Source: Saccopteryx bilineata
Lineage: Eukaryota; Chordata; Mammalia; Chiroptera; Emballonuridae
Reading direction: 5' to 3'
Length of the DNA: 64,000 bases
Assembly: GCF_036850765.1 (NCBI RefSeq)
Contig: NC_089490.1
Location: 390,928,058 to 390,992,057, forward strand
The notes below the pieces were generated by a model, which worked only from the letters and a program-made list of their open reading frames with translations, had not been told where the DNA came from and did not search any database. Shown piece by piece: positions 23,131-35,150 of this stretch. The position numbers and the translations under genes were made by a program. The stretch's first letter is position 1. Every line of letters begins with the position of its first letter.

Positions 23131-23850
23131 AGAATGCACCTTTGTCTTTAATACTCAGCTATCCTCAACTCGCTTCTTTGTACCAGATACGTTTTGTTCT
23201 TATTAGCTAAGGCACATATCCAAATCAATGGTGAAGTGGTATACAAGATGTCTGACAAAAATAGTGCTCCATAAATTATCTTATGCTTGAGAAATCATAT
23301 ACAAGATTTCTCTCTGACTATACCTGCAAGAATTTTATATCCCTTTATGGCTTTAGGCAGAAAAAATAACTTATTTTGGAAAGAGCCCATATTACAATGT
23401 AAATGGTGCTCCCTGGAATTGTGCAAAACAAAATCATTAATTTTGGAACAAAACCTGCCTTAATGAGTCTCTCATTTCTCAAAATCCATTCATATTTGGT
23501 TGATCTTTATCTTTTACAATAGTAAATCTACTTTGACTACTGTTGTTGGGATTAAAACTAAGAGTTTTCAACAAAATACTTACCCATTAAGCCTTTTAAT
23601 ATAAATATTTTAATTACTTGGACTATTATATTATTTATGACTGAAGTTTTATAGAGAATTGTTCTACTGAATACATAAATCCAGAGGTTTTCCATACATG
23701 TGACATTTTTATCTTGATTAGCAATGTTCCTTTGATCAATAATTCATGCATGCCAAGAAGTGTCTAATTGTAAGAAACTTTATTAATATTAATATTTTAT
23801 GAAAGAGAAACCATTGAAGATTTTAGAAAGTGAGGAGAGAAAAATCAACT
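23131..23850. other. Intergenic, nothing recognised
   Basis: AT-rich single-copy-looking DNA between the old L1 and a SINE. No gene or RNA recognised. Confidence 0.4.
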
Positions 23851-23865
23851 TAAACTTACATTATT

Positions 23866-24245
23866 ATTATTATTATTATTATTATTGTTTTTTCTGAAGT
23901 GAGAAGCAGGGAGGCAGAGAGACAGACTCCTGCATGCACCCAACCGGGATCCACCCAGCATGCCCACCAGGTGTGATGCTCTGCCCATCTGGGGCCTTGC
24001 TCTGTTGCAACTGGAGCCATTCTAGTGCCTGAGGCAGAGGCCATGGAGCTATCCTCAGCACCTGGGCCAACTTTGCTCCAATGGAGCCTTGGCTGCTGAG
24101 GGGAAGAGAGAGACAGAGAGAAAGTGGAGGGTGGAAGGGTGGAGAAGTAAATGGGCATGTCTCCTGTGTGCCCTGGCCAGGAATTGAACCTGGTACTTCC
24201 ACATGCTGGGCTGATGCTCTACTGCTGAGCTAGCTAGCCAGGGCC
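23866..24245 (-). mobile_element. Bat SINE, older copy, with (ATT)n tail
   Basis: Target duplications TAAACTTACATTATT at 23851-23865 and 24246-24260 bound the copy. The tail has become an (ATT)n microsatellite at 23861-23886. Body and head are the same SINE type as at 22316 but with many CpG losses; for example the B-box reads GGTTCAATTCC on the minus strand, and the CTCF-like core is decayed to CCACCAGGTGTGA. It lies about 90 bp past the 3' end of the OR4C5-like gene. Confidence 0.9.
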
Positions 24246-24336
24246 TAAACTTACATTATTTTAACCTCAGTATCATTATCCTTCCTATTGGTCACACTTG
24301 TTCTTAAAATATGACTAGATTTTGTTTTCATCCTCT

Positions 24337-25275
24337 CTATTCAGATGAATTGCTACATGAGATTGCTGTTTGGCTCCAGAGCTTTCTTATGGCATTTTTT
24401 ACCTCTGAGTTTCTGAGGGTGTAGATTAAAGGGTTTAACATGGGAGCTACCACAGTATAAAACACAGCCACCACTTTATCAATGGGGAAGGTGATCATGG
24501 GTCGAAGGTACACAAAGATACAAGGTACAAAGAATAAGACAACTACAATGACATGGGAGGCGCAGGTGGAGAGAGCCTTCCGCTGTCCTTCAGTGTTGCG
24601 AGTTCTTAGGGAGCAAAGGATGAGGACATAGGAGGTGATAAGAATAGAAAAAATGAGCATACACATCAGTCCACTGTTGGCAGCAACAAAGAGACCAAAA
24701 ATGTGAGTGTCAGAGCAGGAGAGTTGAAGCAGAGGGAAAAGGTCACAGATGAAATGGTCAATGATGTTGGGGCCACAGAAGGGCAAACCGACTATAAAAA
24801 GAATTTGAACCAGAGCATGAAGAAATCCCCCAGCCCAGGCCATGGCCACCAAGAGGCCACATATTTGCTTGTTCATTGTGATCATGTAGTGCAGAGGCTT
24901 ACAAATGGCCATGTAGCGGTCATAGGCCATCACTGTGAGCAAGATGATCTCAACTCCCCCAAAGAAATGTTCGGCAAAGAGCTGGGTCATGCACCCGCTG
25001 AAGGAGATCGTTTTCTTTTCAGCGAGTAAGTCAAATATCATTTTGGGGGCCATAGTAGAAGAGCTGCAGCCATCTATGAAGGACAAGAAAGAAAGAAAAA
25101 AATACATGGGGGAGTCCAAGGCTCGGCTGCTGGTGATTGTCGCTACGATGAGAAGGTTGCCTACCACAGTGAGAAGGTAGATGACTGTAAACACAGCCAA
25201 CAAGAGTTTCTGCACATCTGGGTTCTGGGTCAGGCCAAGCAGGATGAATTCTGTCACATTGTGTCTTCGCTCCAT
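24337..25275 (-). CDS. OR4C5: Olfactory receptor, OR4C5-like, intact
   Basis: Intact single-exon receptor of 312 residues. The start [10 protein letters not shown] gives a sequon at N6-V-T. Motifs: GN 39-40, PMYFFL 56-61, C95, [10 protein letters not shown] 116-125 (methionine replaces the usual valine after DRY), FCGPN 166-170, ECL2 cysteines 177 and 187, [10 protein letters not shown] 232-241 and PMLNPLIY 278-285. The stretch [19 protein letters not shown] is the one I remember from OR4C5. The gene is transcribed leftwards, like the OR4C-like pseudogene 7.4 kb to its left, suggesting a local tandem duplication. A SINE sits just past its stop codon. No lesion is visible. Confidence 0.93.
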   Translation of the reverse strand: MERRHNVTEFILLGLTQNPDVQKLLLAVFTVIYLLTVVGNLLIVATITSSRALDSPMYFFLSFLSFIDGCSSSTMAPKMIFDLLAEKKTISFSGCMTQLFAEHFFGGVEIILLTVMAYDRYMAICKPLHYMITMNKQICGLLVAMAWAGGFLHALVQILFIVGLPFCGPNIIDHFICDLFPLLQLSCSDTHIFGLFVAANSGLMCMLIFSILITSYVLILCSLRTRNTEGQRKALSTCASHVIVVVLFFVPCIFVYLRPMITFPIDKVVAVFYTVVAPMLNPLIYTLRNSEVKNAIRKLWSQTAISCSNSSE

Positions 25276-26849
25276 GAATCCACATTAGCATCTGGGTAAT
25301 GGACTTATCTGTGAATGGCACAGGGATTGCAAGTGTGACAGATAATTTTGATCAGGCAAATAATTTCTGTCACGGTTGTTTTTGTAAGGCTGATGGAAAC
25401 CCCAAGCAGATAAACCCAGGACTAAGTTGGGCCATATTATTAGATACATTATAAAAACACAGCACTCTCTCTCTCCCTCTCCTGCTCCATTTTCTCCCTC
25501 CTCTCCCCCCTCCCCTTCCCCCCTCCTCTCTCTCCCTCTCCTCCCCCTCCCTCTCCCCTTCTCTTCCCTTTCCTCTCCCCCTCTCTCCCCTTTTTCCCTC
25601 TCCCCCTCCCTCCCCTCTCCCTCTCTCTCCAGACACCTTTCTGTAATTGTACATGGATGGATGTTCTCCCAACAATTGCCACAGTATTTTACCCGGTAGA
25701 AAAGCAGGAATAAAGAGAGGACCCTTAAAGGAGCAGAGGCTTGAACTCAAGAGTCTGTTCCCACCTGTCTCTTCTCTCATCTCCTGTGCTGATGAGACTA
25801 CACTTCAGAGTTCATTAATATTACTATTTTTAATTTGTTTCAGGGTGAATATAAAACAGCACGTGAATTCAATCTGAAGCAAGGGATGATGTGGTCACAG
25901 CAGAAAAACGGAACTGAGTGAATGTTTGAGGTTCGGGTCAGATATACCTGGCAGTCACTGAGTGTGAGCGTATGCGTCACTTAGACACAGCTGTCCAAGG
26001 GGGTCATCAAACAGGGAGGAGGAAGAGTGTCCTGGAGAGGATGAAGCCGATGGCATATGCAATGCGAAGTTCCCCAGATTTATTTGAAACTTTAGAATTC
26101 TCTATTTGGAGAACTTCTGTCCAGTTTTGTTTTCAGGGTCATGTTGCAAATCAAAATTCAATTTTACAAAGTTTGTAAAAAATTCTTAGATCTTTTTACA
26201 AAACAGCTACTTTTAAGGTGGGGAGGAAACAGAAGCATCATCATTTGCTGGACACTGTGTTCTTTACAGTCAGACTACTTTTTCATCTCGTTTTCACTGG
26301 TCAGGGGCCATATGATGTTGTGTACAACTTAGTCTACTGTGCCTCAACTTTCTCCTATATAAAGTAGGAAAAATAATATAAAAACATAAATATATTATAA
26401 AAATATACTATAGGAAACAAGAGGCATAGAGGAACAAAAGAATATTATCGCATAGGCCAAAGTTTTATCCATAAGGTAAAACAGAGCTTTCCACACACTT
26501 CAAATTCTGGATAAAAGAATAAAAACCAAAAAAAATCCCACATATCATTATTCTTAAATTTGAAACATTTGCTTGTTATAAAATTAAGAAGATAAATGAA
26601 GAGAAGGGATAAATGAATCAAGTATTCAACTCAAGGGGTTAGAAAAACAGCCAATTATATTCAGAAAAAAAATTCAGAAAAAAGGTTGCATGAAGACATA
26701 AAAGTAGAAAAATATTGGATTTGATAAATAAATTCAAAAGTTTTCAGTATTTTAAGAATACAAATAAAAATGATGAGTACAGATAAGCTCAAGAAGCAAG
26801 TATAATCAAATTGCCAAAAGGCATTATTATAAAATAATACTTAAAAGGA
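25276..26849. other. Upstream DNA of the OR4C5-like gene
   Basis: Apart from the polypyrimidine tract at 25465-25632, no gene or young repeat is seen. 26330-26850 is strongly A-rich and may be further remnants of the old L1 that becomes recognisable to its right. Confidence 0.4.
25465..25632. repeat. Polypyrimidine (CTCTCCC)n tract
   Basis: About 170 bases are almost pure C and T on the plus strand (irregular CTCTCCC, CCTCCC and CTCTTCC units), with only isolated purines. It lies about 190 bp upstream of the ATG of the OR4C5-like gene. Open frames on both strands through it are compositional artefacts. Such tracts can form triplex DNA and are length-unstable. Confidence 0.95.
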
Positions 26850-27940
26850 TATTATACATAGTTCATAAAATATTTTTCAATAATTGGATAGGCAATTTTT
26901 AAATAAAGTGTCTTTCCTCACGCCATCATCAAAAAGAAAAAAAAAGAAATAAAGAGAAAAAGAAAAAAATTTAAGTAGTATGTGGTAAAGCCTTCAAATC
27001 AAGCATAGATCTGTTCAAAAATAGAAAAAGAAGTAGACAGATATCTAATCTCTGGATGGGTAAGGAACGTTTAGGTGAAGCGCAATGGTGTAAAACACTG
27101 GATGGTTTCGACTACATAAAAAATGGGTTCGACTACTTAAAAATATGAAACACACTGAAAAAATACTTGCAACAAATATAACAGGTCACCATTATTATAG
27201 GAAATAGTTTTTACAAAGAAGGGTCTACTCACACCATTATTAAAATAGGGAAAAATAATAAAAAGCTAATTATCAGAAAAAATTATATATCTAAAAATTG
27301 CTCTATTTCATAAGTCATCAAAGAAATACAATTTAAAGACAGTGCCATAGTTTTGAATGGCAGATTGTCCAAGATTTATGAAAGTTATATTATTCTAGTG
27401 CTGGTGAGTATGTATTATATAGGATATTCTGGAAAGCAGTTTGCATATAATAAGGGCTTTATAACTGGTCATGTCCCTTGGTCTAGTACTCCTTATGCCT
27501 AGGAATCTATTATAGATTTAAAAAATGGACAAAAATTTTGCTTACAGGTTGTATTTCACAATATAGATATATTTATGATAGTGAAAAAGTGAAAATAATT
27601 CAAATGGTTACTTAAACAGAAACAATTAATGAATTATAGTTATGAAATATCAGTGGACATTGAAGTTATTTGCAAAAAGAATTTAATGGTGTGGAAAGAT
27701 TCTTCCAATATACTGCTGTGTGGCAAATACAAGTTATAAAATTACTTATTTATTATGATCTAAATTGTCCAAAATGACATATATAAATAGAAAAGTCTGA
27801 GAAAAGTACTACTAAGGACTAATAGTGCTTATTTGAATTGTAGGTGAAGGGAAATTTTTGTGTTCTTTTAAAAATGTTCTAATCTATGTTTTCTAGGAAG
27901 AGAATATATTACCTTTATAATAAGTAAAATAAATTAATTA
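26850..27940 (+). mobile_element. Very old L1-related fragment
   Basis: Sense ORF2-end text is still visible: CTCTATTTCATAAGTCATCAAAGAAATAC, AATTTAAAGACAGTG, TTGGTCTAGTACTCC...ATGCCTAGGAATCTATTATAG and a 3' part with ACTGCTGTGTGGCAAATAC. It is highly diverged with stops in all frames. Edges are uncertain. Confidence 0.55.
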
Positions 27941-28069
27941 TATACATTTCATTTCTTATCTTAGGTCGGGGTCCATATTACCCTGACAGCTTTTCGCCGT
28001 AGCCTAATATGCCAGTCATTATTCATAAAAATTCATGACAGTAGACTGACCATAGGGGAGGGAGGTTAC

Positions 28070-28335
28070 AGGGCTGGGTGAAAAAGGTGAAGGGATTAAG
28101 CAACATAAAGCAAAACTCATAGACACGGACAACAGCATGGTGATCACCAGAGGGGGAGGAAGAGGGGGGAGGTAGAAGAGGGTGTGGGGCGATAAATGGT
28201 GATCGAAGGAGACGTGACTTGAGGTGGTGGACACACAGTACAATCTACAGATGATGTGTTATAGAATTGAACACCTGGAACCTATATATTTTTATTAACC
28301 AATACCACCCCAATAAATTAAAAATAAAAAGAGAA
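28070..28335 (+). mobile_element. L1 3' end fragment
   Basis: Sense L1 3'UTR: AACTCATAGACACGGACAACAG, CACCAGAGGGGGAGGAAG, GATGATGTGTTATAGAATTG, CCTATATATTTTTATTAACC and CACCCCAATAAATT with an A-rich tail. 5' truncated. Confidence 0.85.
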
Positions 28336-30109
28336 AGAAAGAAATCACAGCTTGCACCTACCTCTCAGAATGCACTCGGGAAAGAAGTACCACATTCATT
28401 CAGTTCATTCAGTAACAGGCATCTTATTTGGAGCGTACTGTACTTTGCATGGAGGTAGCAACCACTGACCCATGGCTAACGACTGCTCTGCAGGTTCATC
28501 CGTTTTACCTTCAGTATAATATTTTTTTCCCTCAATGACTTGAGAGCAATTGCTAGCAGAGACTTCCTAAATAATGCCGAGTTCACGGGCAGGGTTTTGT
28601 TTTGCATTATAGGTCATACCATCCTGTGGGAGTGAGGCACAGCATCCCAGCTCAGAAAATGCATTGTTTAGTCAGACAGCTTTCAAGATGTAGGCTTTAA
28701 AAGAAAATGATGGGGTAAAACCCTCACCATTGAAGGACGTTCTCTCCAAGCCACCTACTACTCATTGTCTAGTCTTATTTGGTGATCAGATGAAATATAT
28801 GATAAAAGGCACTTGATTAAATATATGATAAAAGGCACTTGATTTGAGATCTAACCTGATGTAAAGCCTTGAAAATAGCAGACTGTGTTCCAGCAGAAAA
28901 GTTAGGGATTGTACACAACATGAAATCAGCAACAAATGAAAGTTGCTTTGGAGTAGCAGGTCCCTGTCCTTTGCTCTTTTAAGCCTTTTACTTAGTAAAG
29001 CGTGTGCTCAGCTGGGAGAGAACTCCTGCATCCAGGAGCGTGGATCCAAATGGATTGGAAACTCAAAACCAAACAGCTTCTGTGATCCATGGTTGATTGT
29101 GCTTATGTGGTCTTCTTGGGGTTTCCTTATCAACATGGTCACATGTGGTTTCAGGGAAATATTTAAATGAATGTTACTCAGGTGCAAGGAGGTAAGGTGG
29201 CTCTTACCTCTCAGCTCCCAGAGGATTAGAACATGCAGCTTCAACCAAGAGGACAGCCAAATCAGTTCATCCCTTCTCTCTTGTGGCCATGGCATATGTG
29301 ACCGGGGGTGGGGTGGGGGGGTGGGGAGCCAGCTGGGCTGGCTGAGCCTCTCTCTATGACTGTGTTTAGGGAGTGACTCTAGAGTCTGGGACCTAAAACA
29401 CAAAGTGTTCTGGTCATCGCAGCATGGGTGCACGAGCCAGTCAGAGTCTATAAAAGTCTCAGTAACACCTGCTTCACAGAGTTACAGGGAAGATTGCACA
29501 AAATAACATGTGAAACTTCTTAAGTCAGTGCCAAACTGCTCCTCTACTGCTGATGCCCTGAGGACAGACACACAGTCTAGAAACTGCTCTTCAGTAGTAA
29601 AAATCTGAACATAGCTGAAGAGTAAGAGTTTTGCTGGCTCTTCTATATCTACATATATCATCTTGGCCAAATTCCTGAGCCTCTTTATACCTGAATTAAC
29701 ACATCTATAAAAAGGGGGTGGTAATGGTACCTATCACAGGACTGCTAGGGGGGTTCCATGAGATAAATCAGAGAACGAGCCAGGCCTAGAGTCAAGGATC
29801 ACTGTTTGTTGTCATTTTCTGTTATCGGGAATCAGAGCTCATAATGTGACTGATTCAGGTTTCTGGCAAGAACCGTCCCCGTTCGTGTACGGCTTATCTT
29901 CTTTATTTTTCAGTTGGTAGAATCCGGGTGAATGCAGAACTTAGGAGAGAAGATAAACCAAGTTTTAAAGGGTTTTATACTGATTCATAAGTCATTATAA
30001 TTCTGAAATCTTCTTATGAGTGTTTGATCTTTTTCCTAAGAAATTCTGAATTTGAGAGTTCTTGAAAAGTTGTAAGAGATAAAAGGATTGTGGATACAAC
30101 AAAAGCTAA
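28336..30109. other. Intergenic with MIR remnants
   Basis: MIR-like sense text at about 29660-29800 (CTGAGCCTCTTTATACCTG, GGGGGTGGTAATGGTACC). Otherwise nothing recognised; a GGGGTGGGG run is at 29305-29325. Confidence 0.4.
28793..28844. repeat. 26-bp exact tandem duplication
   Basis: Two identical abutting copies of a 26-base unit starting AAATATATGATAAAAGGC, at 28793-28818 and 28819-28844. It looks like a single recent slippage or microduplication event with no further copies. Confidence 0.95.
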
Positions 30110-30270
30110 CAAATAACGAGCACTCTGTTTATGTCACTCTGCTAAGTGTGGTCTTTTATCTAATTCTCACATAATCCCTGTGAGGGAGGAATTAATAATT
30201 CTATTTTATGGTTAAGGAAATTAATGCTCACTGTGAGCATCCTTTGGCCAAGGTAAAAAAGCTAATATTT
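30110..30270 (-). mobile_element. MIR fragment
   Basis: Antisense MIR core: CTAATTCTCACATAATCCCTG, GAGGGAGGAATTAATAATTC and ATGGTTAAGGAAATTAATGC. Old and diverged. Confidence 0.5.
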
Positions 30271-30499
30271 GGTGGACTTTGATTTATATACAAACTGATC
30301 TCGTTTCTAAGCCAGAGCTCTGACAATGATGCTATTGTGGTGTGCCAGACCCCAGTTCCACGATGTGTCTCCGGCACTGGGAGTGATGGAGGGGCTGTGT
30401 AGTATTTAGAGGCTTTGGTTCTACCACCACTGGGAGGCCGACCACATCCCTCAGTCAGATTCCATGTGCAGCAGCAGTGACTGTATAGGAGAGCCATTT

Positions 30500-31515
30500 C
30501 AATGGGCCAAGAAGGAAATCATGAGGAAAATTAGAAAACACTTTGAAATCAATAAAAATTAAAGCACAACGTACCATAACAACTATGGGTTACATGCAAA
30601 TCAGTGCTTAGTGGGAAATTTATAGGTATAAATACTTATGTCAATTAAAGATAAAATAGCTGAAATCAATAATCTAATCGTCCCTGCTAAGGTAGTGGGG
30701 AAAAAAAGAGCAAAGTAAAACCAAAGCAAAAGGAAGGAAGGAAGTGATAAAGAATGGAACAGAAATTAAAAATTCGAGAAGAGGATATAGAACAGAAAAA
30801 CTACAAAATCAAAAGTAGATTCTTTGAAAAGATCACCAAAGTGACAAAACTTTAGCTAGATTCCATAAAAAAAGAGGTAGAAGACTCCAATTGCTAAATC
30901 AGGAATGAAAGTGGCACTATTACTACCAACCTTGCAGAAATGAAAAAGATTATATAAGGGGATACTGTGAACAGTTGTATATCAACTGTTTATATCACAT
31001 AGATGAAACAGACAAATTCTCAGTAACACACAAACTACTGAAACGGATGAGAATGAAATAGGTAATCTGAATATACTTATAACAAGTTGAGAGATTGAAT
31101 TAATAAATAATAATAATAATAATAAAAAACTCTGACAAAGAAAAACCCAGGGCATGATGGCTTCCCTTTCAAGTGAATTTTTATCAAACTTTTAAGGGAG
31201 AATTAACACCAATCCTTCAGAAACTCTTCCAAAAAATAGAAGAGAAAAAGGAATACTCTCCAATGCATTATGTAAGGCCAATATATTATCCTGATATCAA
31301 AATTAGACAGGGATATCACAAGAAAACTATAATCAACCTCTCTTATGACTATAGACACAAAAATCAATAAAATACCAGCAAACTGAATCCAGTAGCCTAT
31401 GAAAAGGAATTATACACCAAGATCAAGTGGGGTTTATCCTAGGAATATAAGGTTAGTTTGATATATAAAAACTAATCAATGTAATATACCACAGTAGTAG
31501 AATAAAGGACATAAT
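30500..31515 (+). mobile_element. Old L1 ORF2 fragment
   Basis: Sense ORF2 text: AAATCAAAAGTAGATTCTTTG, AACTCTGACAAAGAAAAACCC followed by GATGGCTTCCCTTTCAAG (the reverse-transcriptase lead-in), CTTTTAAGGGAGAATTAACACC, and CAAGATCAAGTGGGGTTTATCC. Frameshifts and stops are numerous and only short runs such as 31173-31370 remain open. An (AAT)n stretch sits at 31103-31124. Confidence 0.75.
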
Positions 31516-31699
31516 GCTTGGTAGTGATAGCTGCTATTATTACTATATTTCTGGGTGCTCTATCCGCTGCCTAGCCATACGCTTAAATATAACAGCTGCT
31601 TCATCTCTTATAACAACACCCTCTCCTAAGGTTGCAGAGTATTTGCTCTATTATGTGTTCTTTCTTTTCTCATGTGACTGTGGTCTCTTTTATTGCGTC

Positions 31700-32080
31700 A
31701 AGAACTTATATCTTTTTTACTTCAAAGAAGCACTTTATGGCTTCTCTTTGACATATATGAATTGCCAGCATTACTATTGTTGCACTTTGGGGCCATTATT
31801 AAGTAAAATAAAGGTTACTGGTAACTGAGACAGCTACTAAGTAACTAATGGGTAAGGAGCATCTAGAGCTTGGAGATACTGGGCAAGGGGATGCTTTATG
31901 TTTCAGGCAGGACAGAGTGGGACAGTGGGAGACTTCATCAAGTTACTCAGAACAGCATGCAATTTAAAATTTATGACTTGTTTATTTCTGGAATTTTCCA
32001 TATGGTATTTTTTGGGCCATCGTAGACTATGGGCAACTCAAACCTTGGAAAACGAGACCATGGATAAAGGGGAACTACTG
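31700..32080 (-). mobile_element. Tigger-type (pogo) DNA transposon fragment
   Basis: On the minus strand the end begins CAGTAGTTCCCC at 32080 with TA just outside, the Tc1/mariner-type boundary. It runs through CAAGGTTTGAGTTGCCC and AATTTTAAATTGCATGC, corresponding to Tigger-family 5' ends as I remember them. The inner part to about 31700 includes TTACTTAATAATGGCCCCAA, the usual transposase start region. No open transposase frame survives. Confidence 0.65.
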
Positions 32081-32363
32081 TACTTGGAAATGCATATTCT
32101 GTGCATTTAATGAAGTCACATCCAACTGGTATTTATCATCAACAAATTCAACTATATAACCTTGGGGCAAAAAGAAAGAGAAATGCAATTAATTTAAAGG
32201 GTATTCATAGTCTTCCTGTTATTCCAGTGAATGAATTTAATTATGACTCTGTAAATGTGAGACAGACATTAAATTCATATCCTTCCTTTGATCATAGTTC
32301 CCACATAACTCTGAGTGTAAGCATCTCAGTATGTGGTTTATATTTTTCCCCTTTCTATTTATT

Positions 32364-32697
32364 TATTTATTTGAGAGGGAAAGAGAGTGGGAGAGGGAGA
32401 GTCAGGGTGAGAGCTGAGAACTTGTAGTTGCAGTACTTTTAGTTGTTCATTGATTGCTCTCATACGTGTCTTGACTTGGGGCTCCAGCTGAGCTAGTGAC
32501 CTTGGGCTCAAGCCAGTGACCTTTGGGCTCAAGCCATAGACATGATCCCATGTTCAAGTTGGAGACCCCATGCTTAAGCCAGTGAGACTGCACCCAGCCA
32601 GATGAGCCATCACTCAAGCTGGTGACCTAGAGGTTTCAAACCTGGGACCTCTGTGTTCCAGGTCATTGCTCTATTCACTGTGCCACCACTGGTCAAG
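32364..32697 (-). mobile_element. tRNA-derived bat SINE, older type
   Basis: Short duplications CTATTTATT at 32355-32363 and 32698-32706 flank it. Minus-strand reading gives TTGACCAGTGGTGGCACAGTG, B-box-like GGTTTGAAACC, then repeated 'GGCTTGAGC' style blocks and a GA-rich end with (AAAT)n. Same class as the SINE at 6151. Confidence 0.85.
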
Positions 32698-32706
32698 CTA
32701 TTTATT

Positions 32707-32790
32707 GATTTTTAATTGAATTTATTGGGGTTACATTTGTCAATAAAATTATAGAGGTTTCAAATGTACAATTCTATAATACATCATCTG
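32707..32790 (-). mobile_element. Short L1 3' tail
   Basis: TTAATTGAATTTATTGGGGTTACATTTG and CAATAAAATTATAGAGG followed by CAATTCTATAATACATCATC is the first part of the antisense L1 3'UTR; the rest is missing. Confidence 0.75.
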
Positions 32791-33013
32791 TCTATAAAAG
32801 ACTTGACTTGCTGTGGTGAATACATACTTTGCTTTTCAAATCTCCTCTGTCCTGAGGATATTATGTATGAAGAAAATTTGGAGACATCTCTTTGGGTAGG
32901 TAAGGCTTCTTTTATTGAGTGTCCAGTAGAATTTCTAGACTCCCCCTCAAAAGTTAACAAGAAGGATAAAAATCAATCTTTTAAAAAATATTTTTATACC
33001 GTATAAGTTGTCA

Positions 33014-33746
33014 TTAGGATTTAGCCTTCAATTGGCCTCCAACTCTAGACATCCTTCTTACTGAGAATAGATCAAGTTGAACGGTTCCTACAAACAGAAT
33101 CTGTCCTGCTGTGTGTGTAGTACACATCAGGGGTTGAGAGACCGACTCTGTCTTCCAGCCTCCTCTGGTGACCTCAGCTGTTGAGGGAATTTCCTCAGGG
33201 ATATGCAACTTGAATGACACGCCATATCGTTGTTTCCACAGTACTTAGGGTCCCATCAGGTCCCAGCTTGTGATACCCAAGGGCTTGTAAGAGGGGTGCT
33301 TCATCACCTAATCGTCTAGACCAGGAATAGAGACTCTCATTATGTAAGTTTAAATGCAGGGAAAAGAAGCAGTCAGTGAAGATAACGTTGTTCATAAAGG
33401 CATTCTTCCAAAGACCTGTTTCTAAGGCAGGATCTCTGAAGAACAGAGATAATTAATTCCCAGAGGGCCAAGCCTTAGATAGAAAGATAGGCCCTCTAAC
33501 ATTCTTAGTACTCTCTGTACACCCAAGAAGAAGCTGTTTGATTTTAAGAGTGGAACAAGAGGGGTTGGTTGTTAGTGATAGGATTATTTGTGTCTCTTGT
33601 TCTATCATGTGGAGCCAGGTGCTGAAGATCAGAAGTTTCCCTTCGTACTGAAGGACTTTGGGTTTCAAATGCAACATCTCATTTTCTTTTCCCTTGACTT
33701 GAATTTTAAGGCATTGGAGCTTTGAAAAATGTTTGGATGAATCCAT
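33014..33746 (-). pseudogene. Unidentified coding-like relic
   Basis: On the minus strand one frame is open from 33746 to 33195 (about 184 codons) except for a single stop at 33453. It is followed after an apparent frameshift near 33200-33220 by another open 68-codon stretch ending at 33014. Residues near the join read VETTIW and then SFKLHIPEEIPSTAEV, a plausible continuation. Composition is protein-like rather than low complexity. I do not recognise the family; a processed pseudogene or a relic of an endogenous viral or transposon gene are both possible. No poly-A tail or LTR is seen alongside. Confidence 0.3.
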
Positions 33747-34530
33747 TTGAATACATTTGTGCCATTTTCATATTTTCGTCTTCCAGTCAGTAGGGGCTTG
33801 AAAAATACCTATTACACAATATATTTGAATAGCTGAATATAATGGTTATTTCTTGTTCCTGAATACATTGGACATTCTCCTTAACTACAGAGGCAACCAC
33901 CGTAAGTTAACCAGGATTGCTGATTCTTAATCCAGTTTTTATTTCCATTTTCTACCATGCGGTTTATAATAAAAATCATTGAAGCTTCACTTTGTGATAT
34001 TTGGTGGGGATCCCTTTGAGGTGTTTTAGGATATTTTGCAGACATATTTGTTATCCTCACTGTGTATGGCCATATCTATATGATCAGGAATAGGTTTGCA
34101 TTCTGTGGACCCCTGAGTCAACTTCTGGGCTTTGGAGGGTGAGACACTGCCCTAGTGCAGCAGATAGGAGGAGCTGGGTGGGTCACAGTGTTTCCACCAG
34201 GTGGGGCACAGGGTGTGACAGTTTGCATAGTCAGAGCCACATCATTTCCTTGAAATAACACTCTGACTTTGATAATTTACAGGGATGGAAGAGGGGGAAA
34301 ACCCACCTTGAACTGATAGGAGGAGATAGGAGAAGCCAATGAGAATAAAGGACTCAGTGAAGCTGCGACTCAGTGTGTGACATGCACTGTCGTCAAGGCA
34401 GGTTCGCATGGGATAGAGGAGGGCAACATTTGGATTCTGTTTCTTGAAGGACACCTTCAGTTCTAAAACTGAGATCCTTAAGAAGAGTGCATTAAAACCC
34501 AGGCTCTGTGAGAACAGAACCTACCTTCCG
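33747..34530. other. Intergenic, nothing recognised
   Basis: No gene assigned. A CCACCAGGTGGGGC at 34195-34208 is a one-mismatch CTCF-like core. Confidence 0.35.
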
Positions 34531-34735
34531 CTGGGGCTGGGAATCTGTACTAAACTCCAGGAGCAGGGTCGCTGGGGCTGGGAATCTGTACTAAACTCCA
34601 GGAGCAGGGTCGCTGGGGCTGGGAATCTGTACTAAACTCCAGGAGCAGGGTCGCTGGGGCTGGGAATCTGTACTAAACTCCAGGAGCAGGGTCGCTGGGG
34701 CTGGGAATCTGTACTAAACTCCAGGAGCAGGGTTG
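34531..34735. repeat. 41-bp minisatellite, 5 copies
   Basis: Five tandem copies of a 41-base unit beginning CTGGGGCTGGGAATCTGTAC and ending CAGGAGCAGGGTCG. Copies are identical except the last, which ends GGGTTG. Near-perfect identity implies recent expansion or gene-conversion-like homogenisation. Confidence 0.95.
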
Positions 34736-35019
34736 CTCTTCAGTCCACCTCCAGTCAAACTTTCCTGGACTTGTTCCAACCAGGTAAGACCTTATTTCTG
34801 CTACAGTAAGTTGTAGTTCCAACAATATAACTGAATTTCTACATCCTGGCACTTAGCCTTTTTTTTTTTAGAGAGTCAGGACAGGTATTGCTAAAGATAA
34901 GAGATGAAAGTTAATTCTCTTTTTCACCTTAGGGTGATTTTTCCTTGATCACAGCTTGTCTTATGACGTCTTTGAAAAGGCAATGTGTGGTGGTGGGAAA
35001 AAAATGATGGTGCTGGGCA

Positions 35020-35150
35020 TTAGAAGATTTGTGTTTTTGTTGTGATCTGATGCTCATCAATTAGCTGTGTTTCCTTGGACTTTACTTCTCTGGGCCTCAG
35101 TTTCCTTATCTTTAAAGAGAGTATATTAGTTGATAAAATATAAAGTTTTG
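35020..35150 (+). mobile_element. MIR fragment
   Basis: TTAGCTGTGTTTCCTTGGAC, CTCTGGGCCTCAGTTTCCTTATC and TAAAGAGAG give a recognisable sense MIR core. Confidence 0.65.

Noticed and set aside
25427..25780. Proteins rich in serine/proline or glycine/arginine around the polypyrimidine tract
   Set aside because: Produced by base composition; no domain and conflicting frames on both strands.
28845..28880. Shared promoter block between 14170 and 28850 (GAGATCTAACCTGAT)
   Set aside because: Similarity covers under 30 bases and positions relative to OR genes differ; probably chance or a tiny shared repeat.
29300..29330. G-quadruplex near 29.3 kb
   Set aside because: A short G-rich run is present, but there is no gene context to make it informative.
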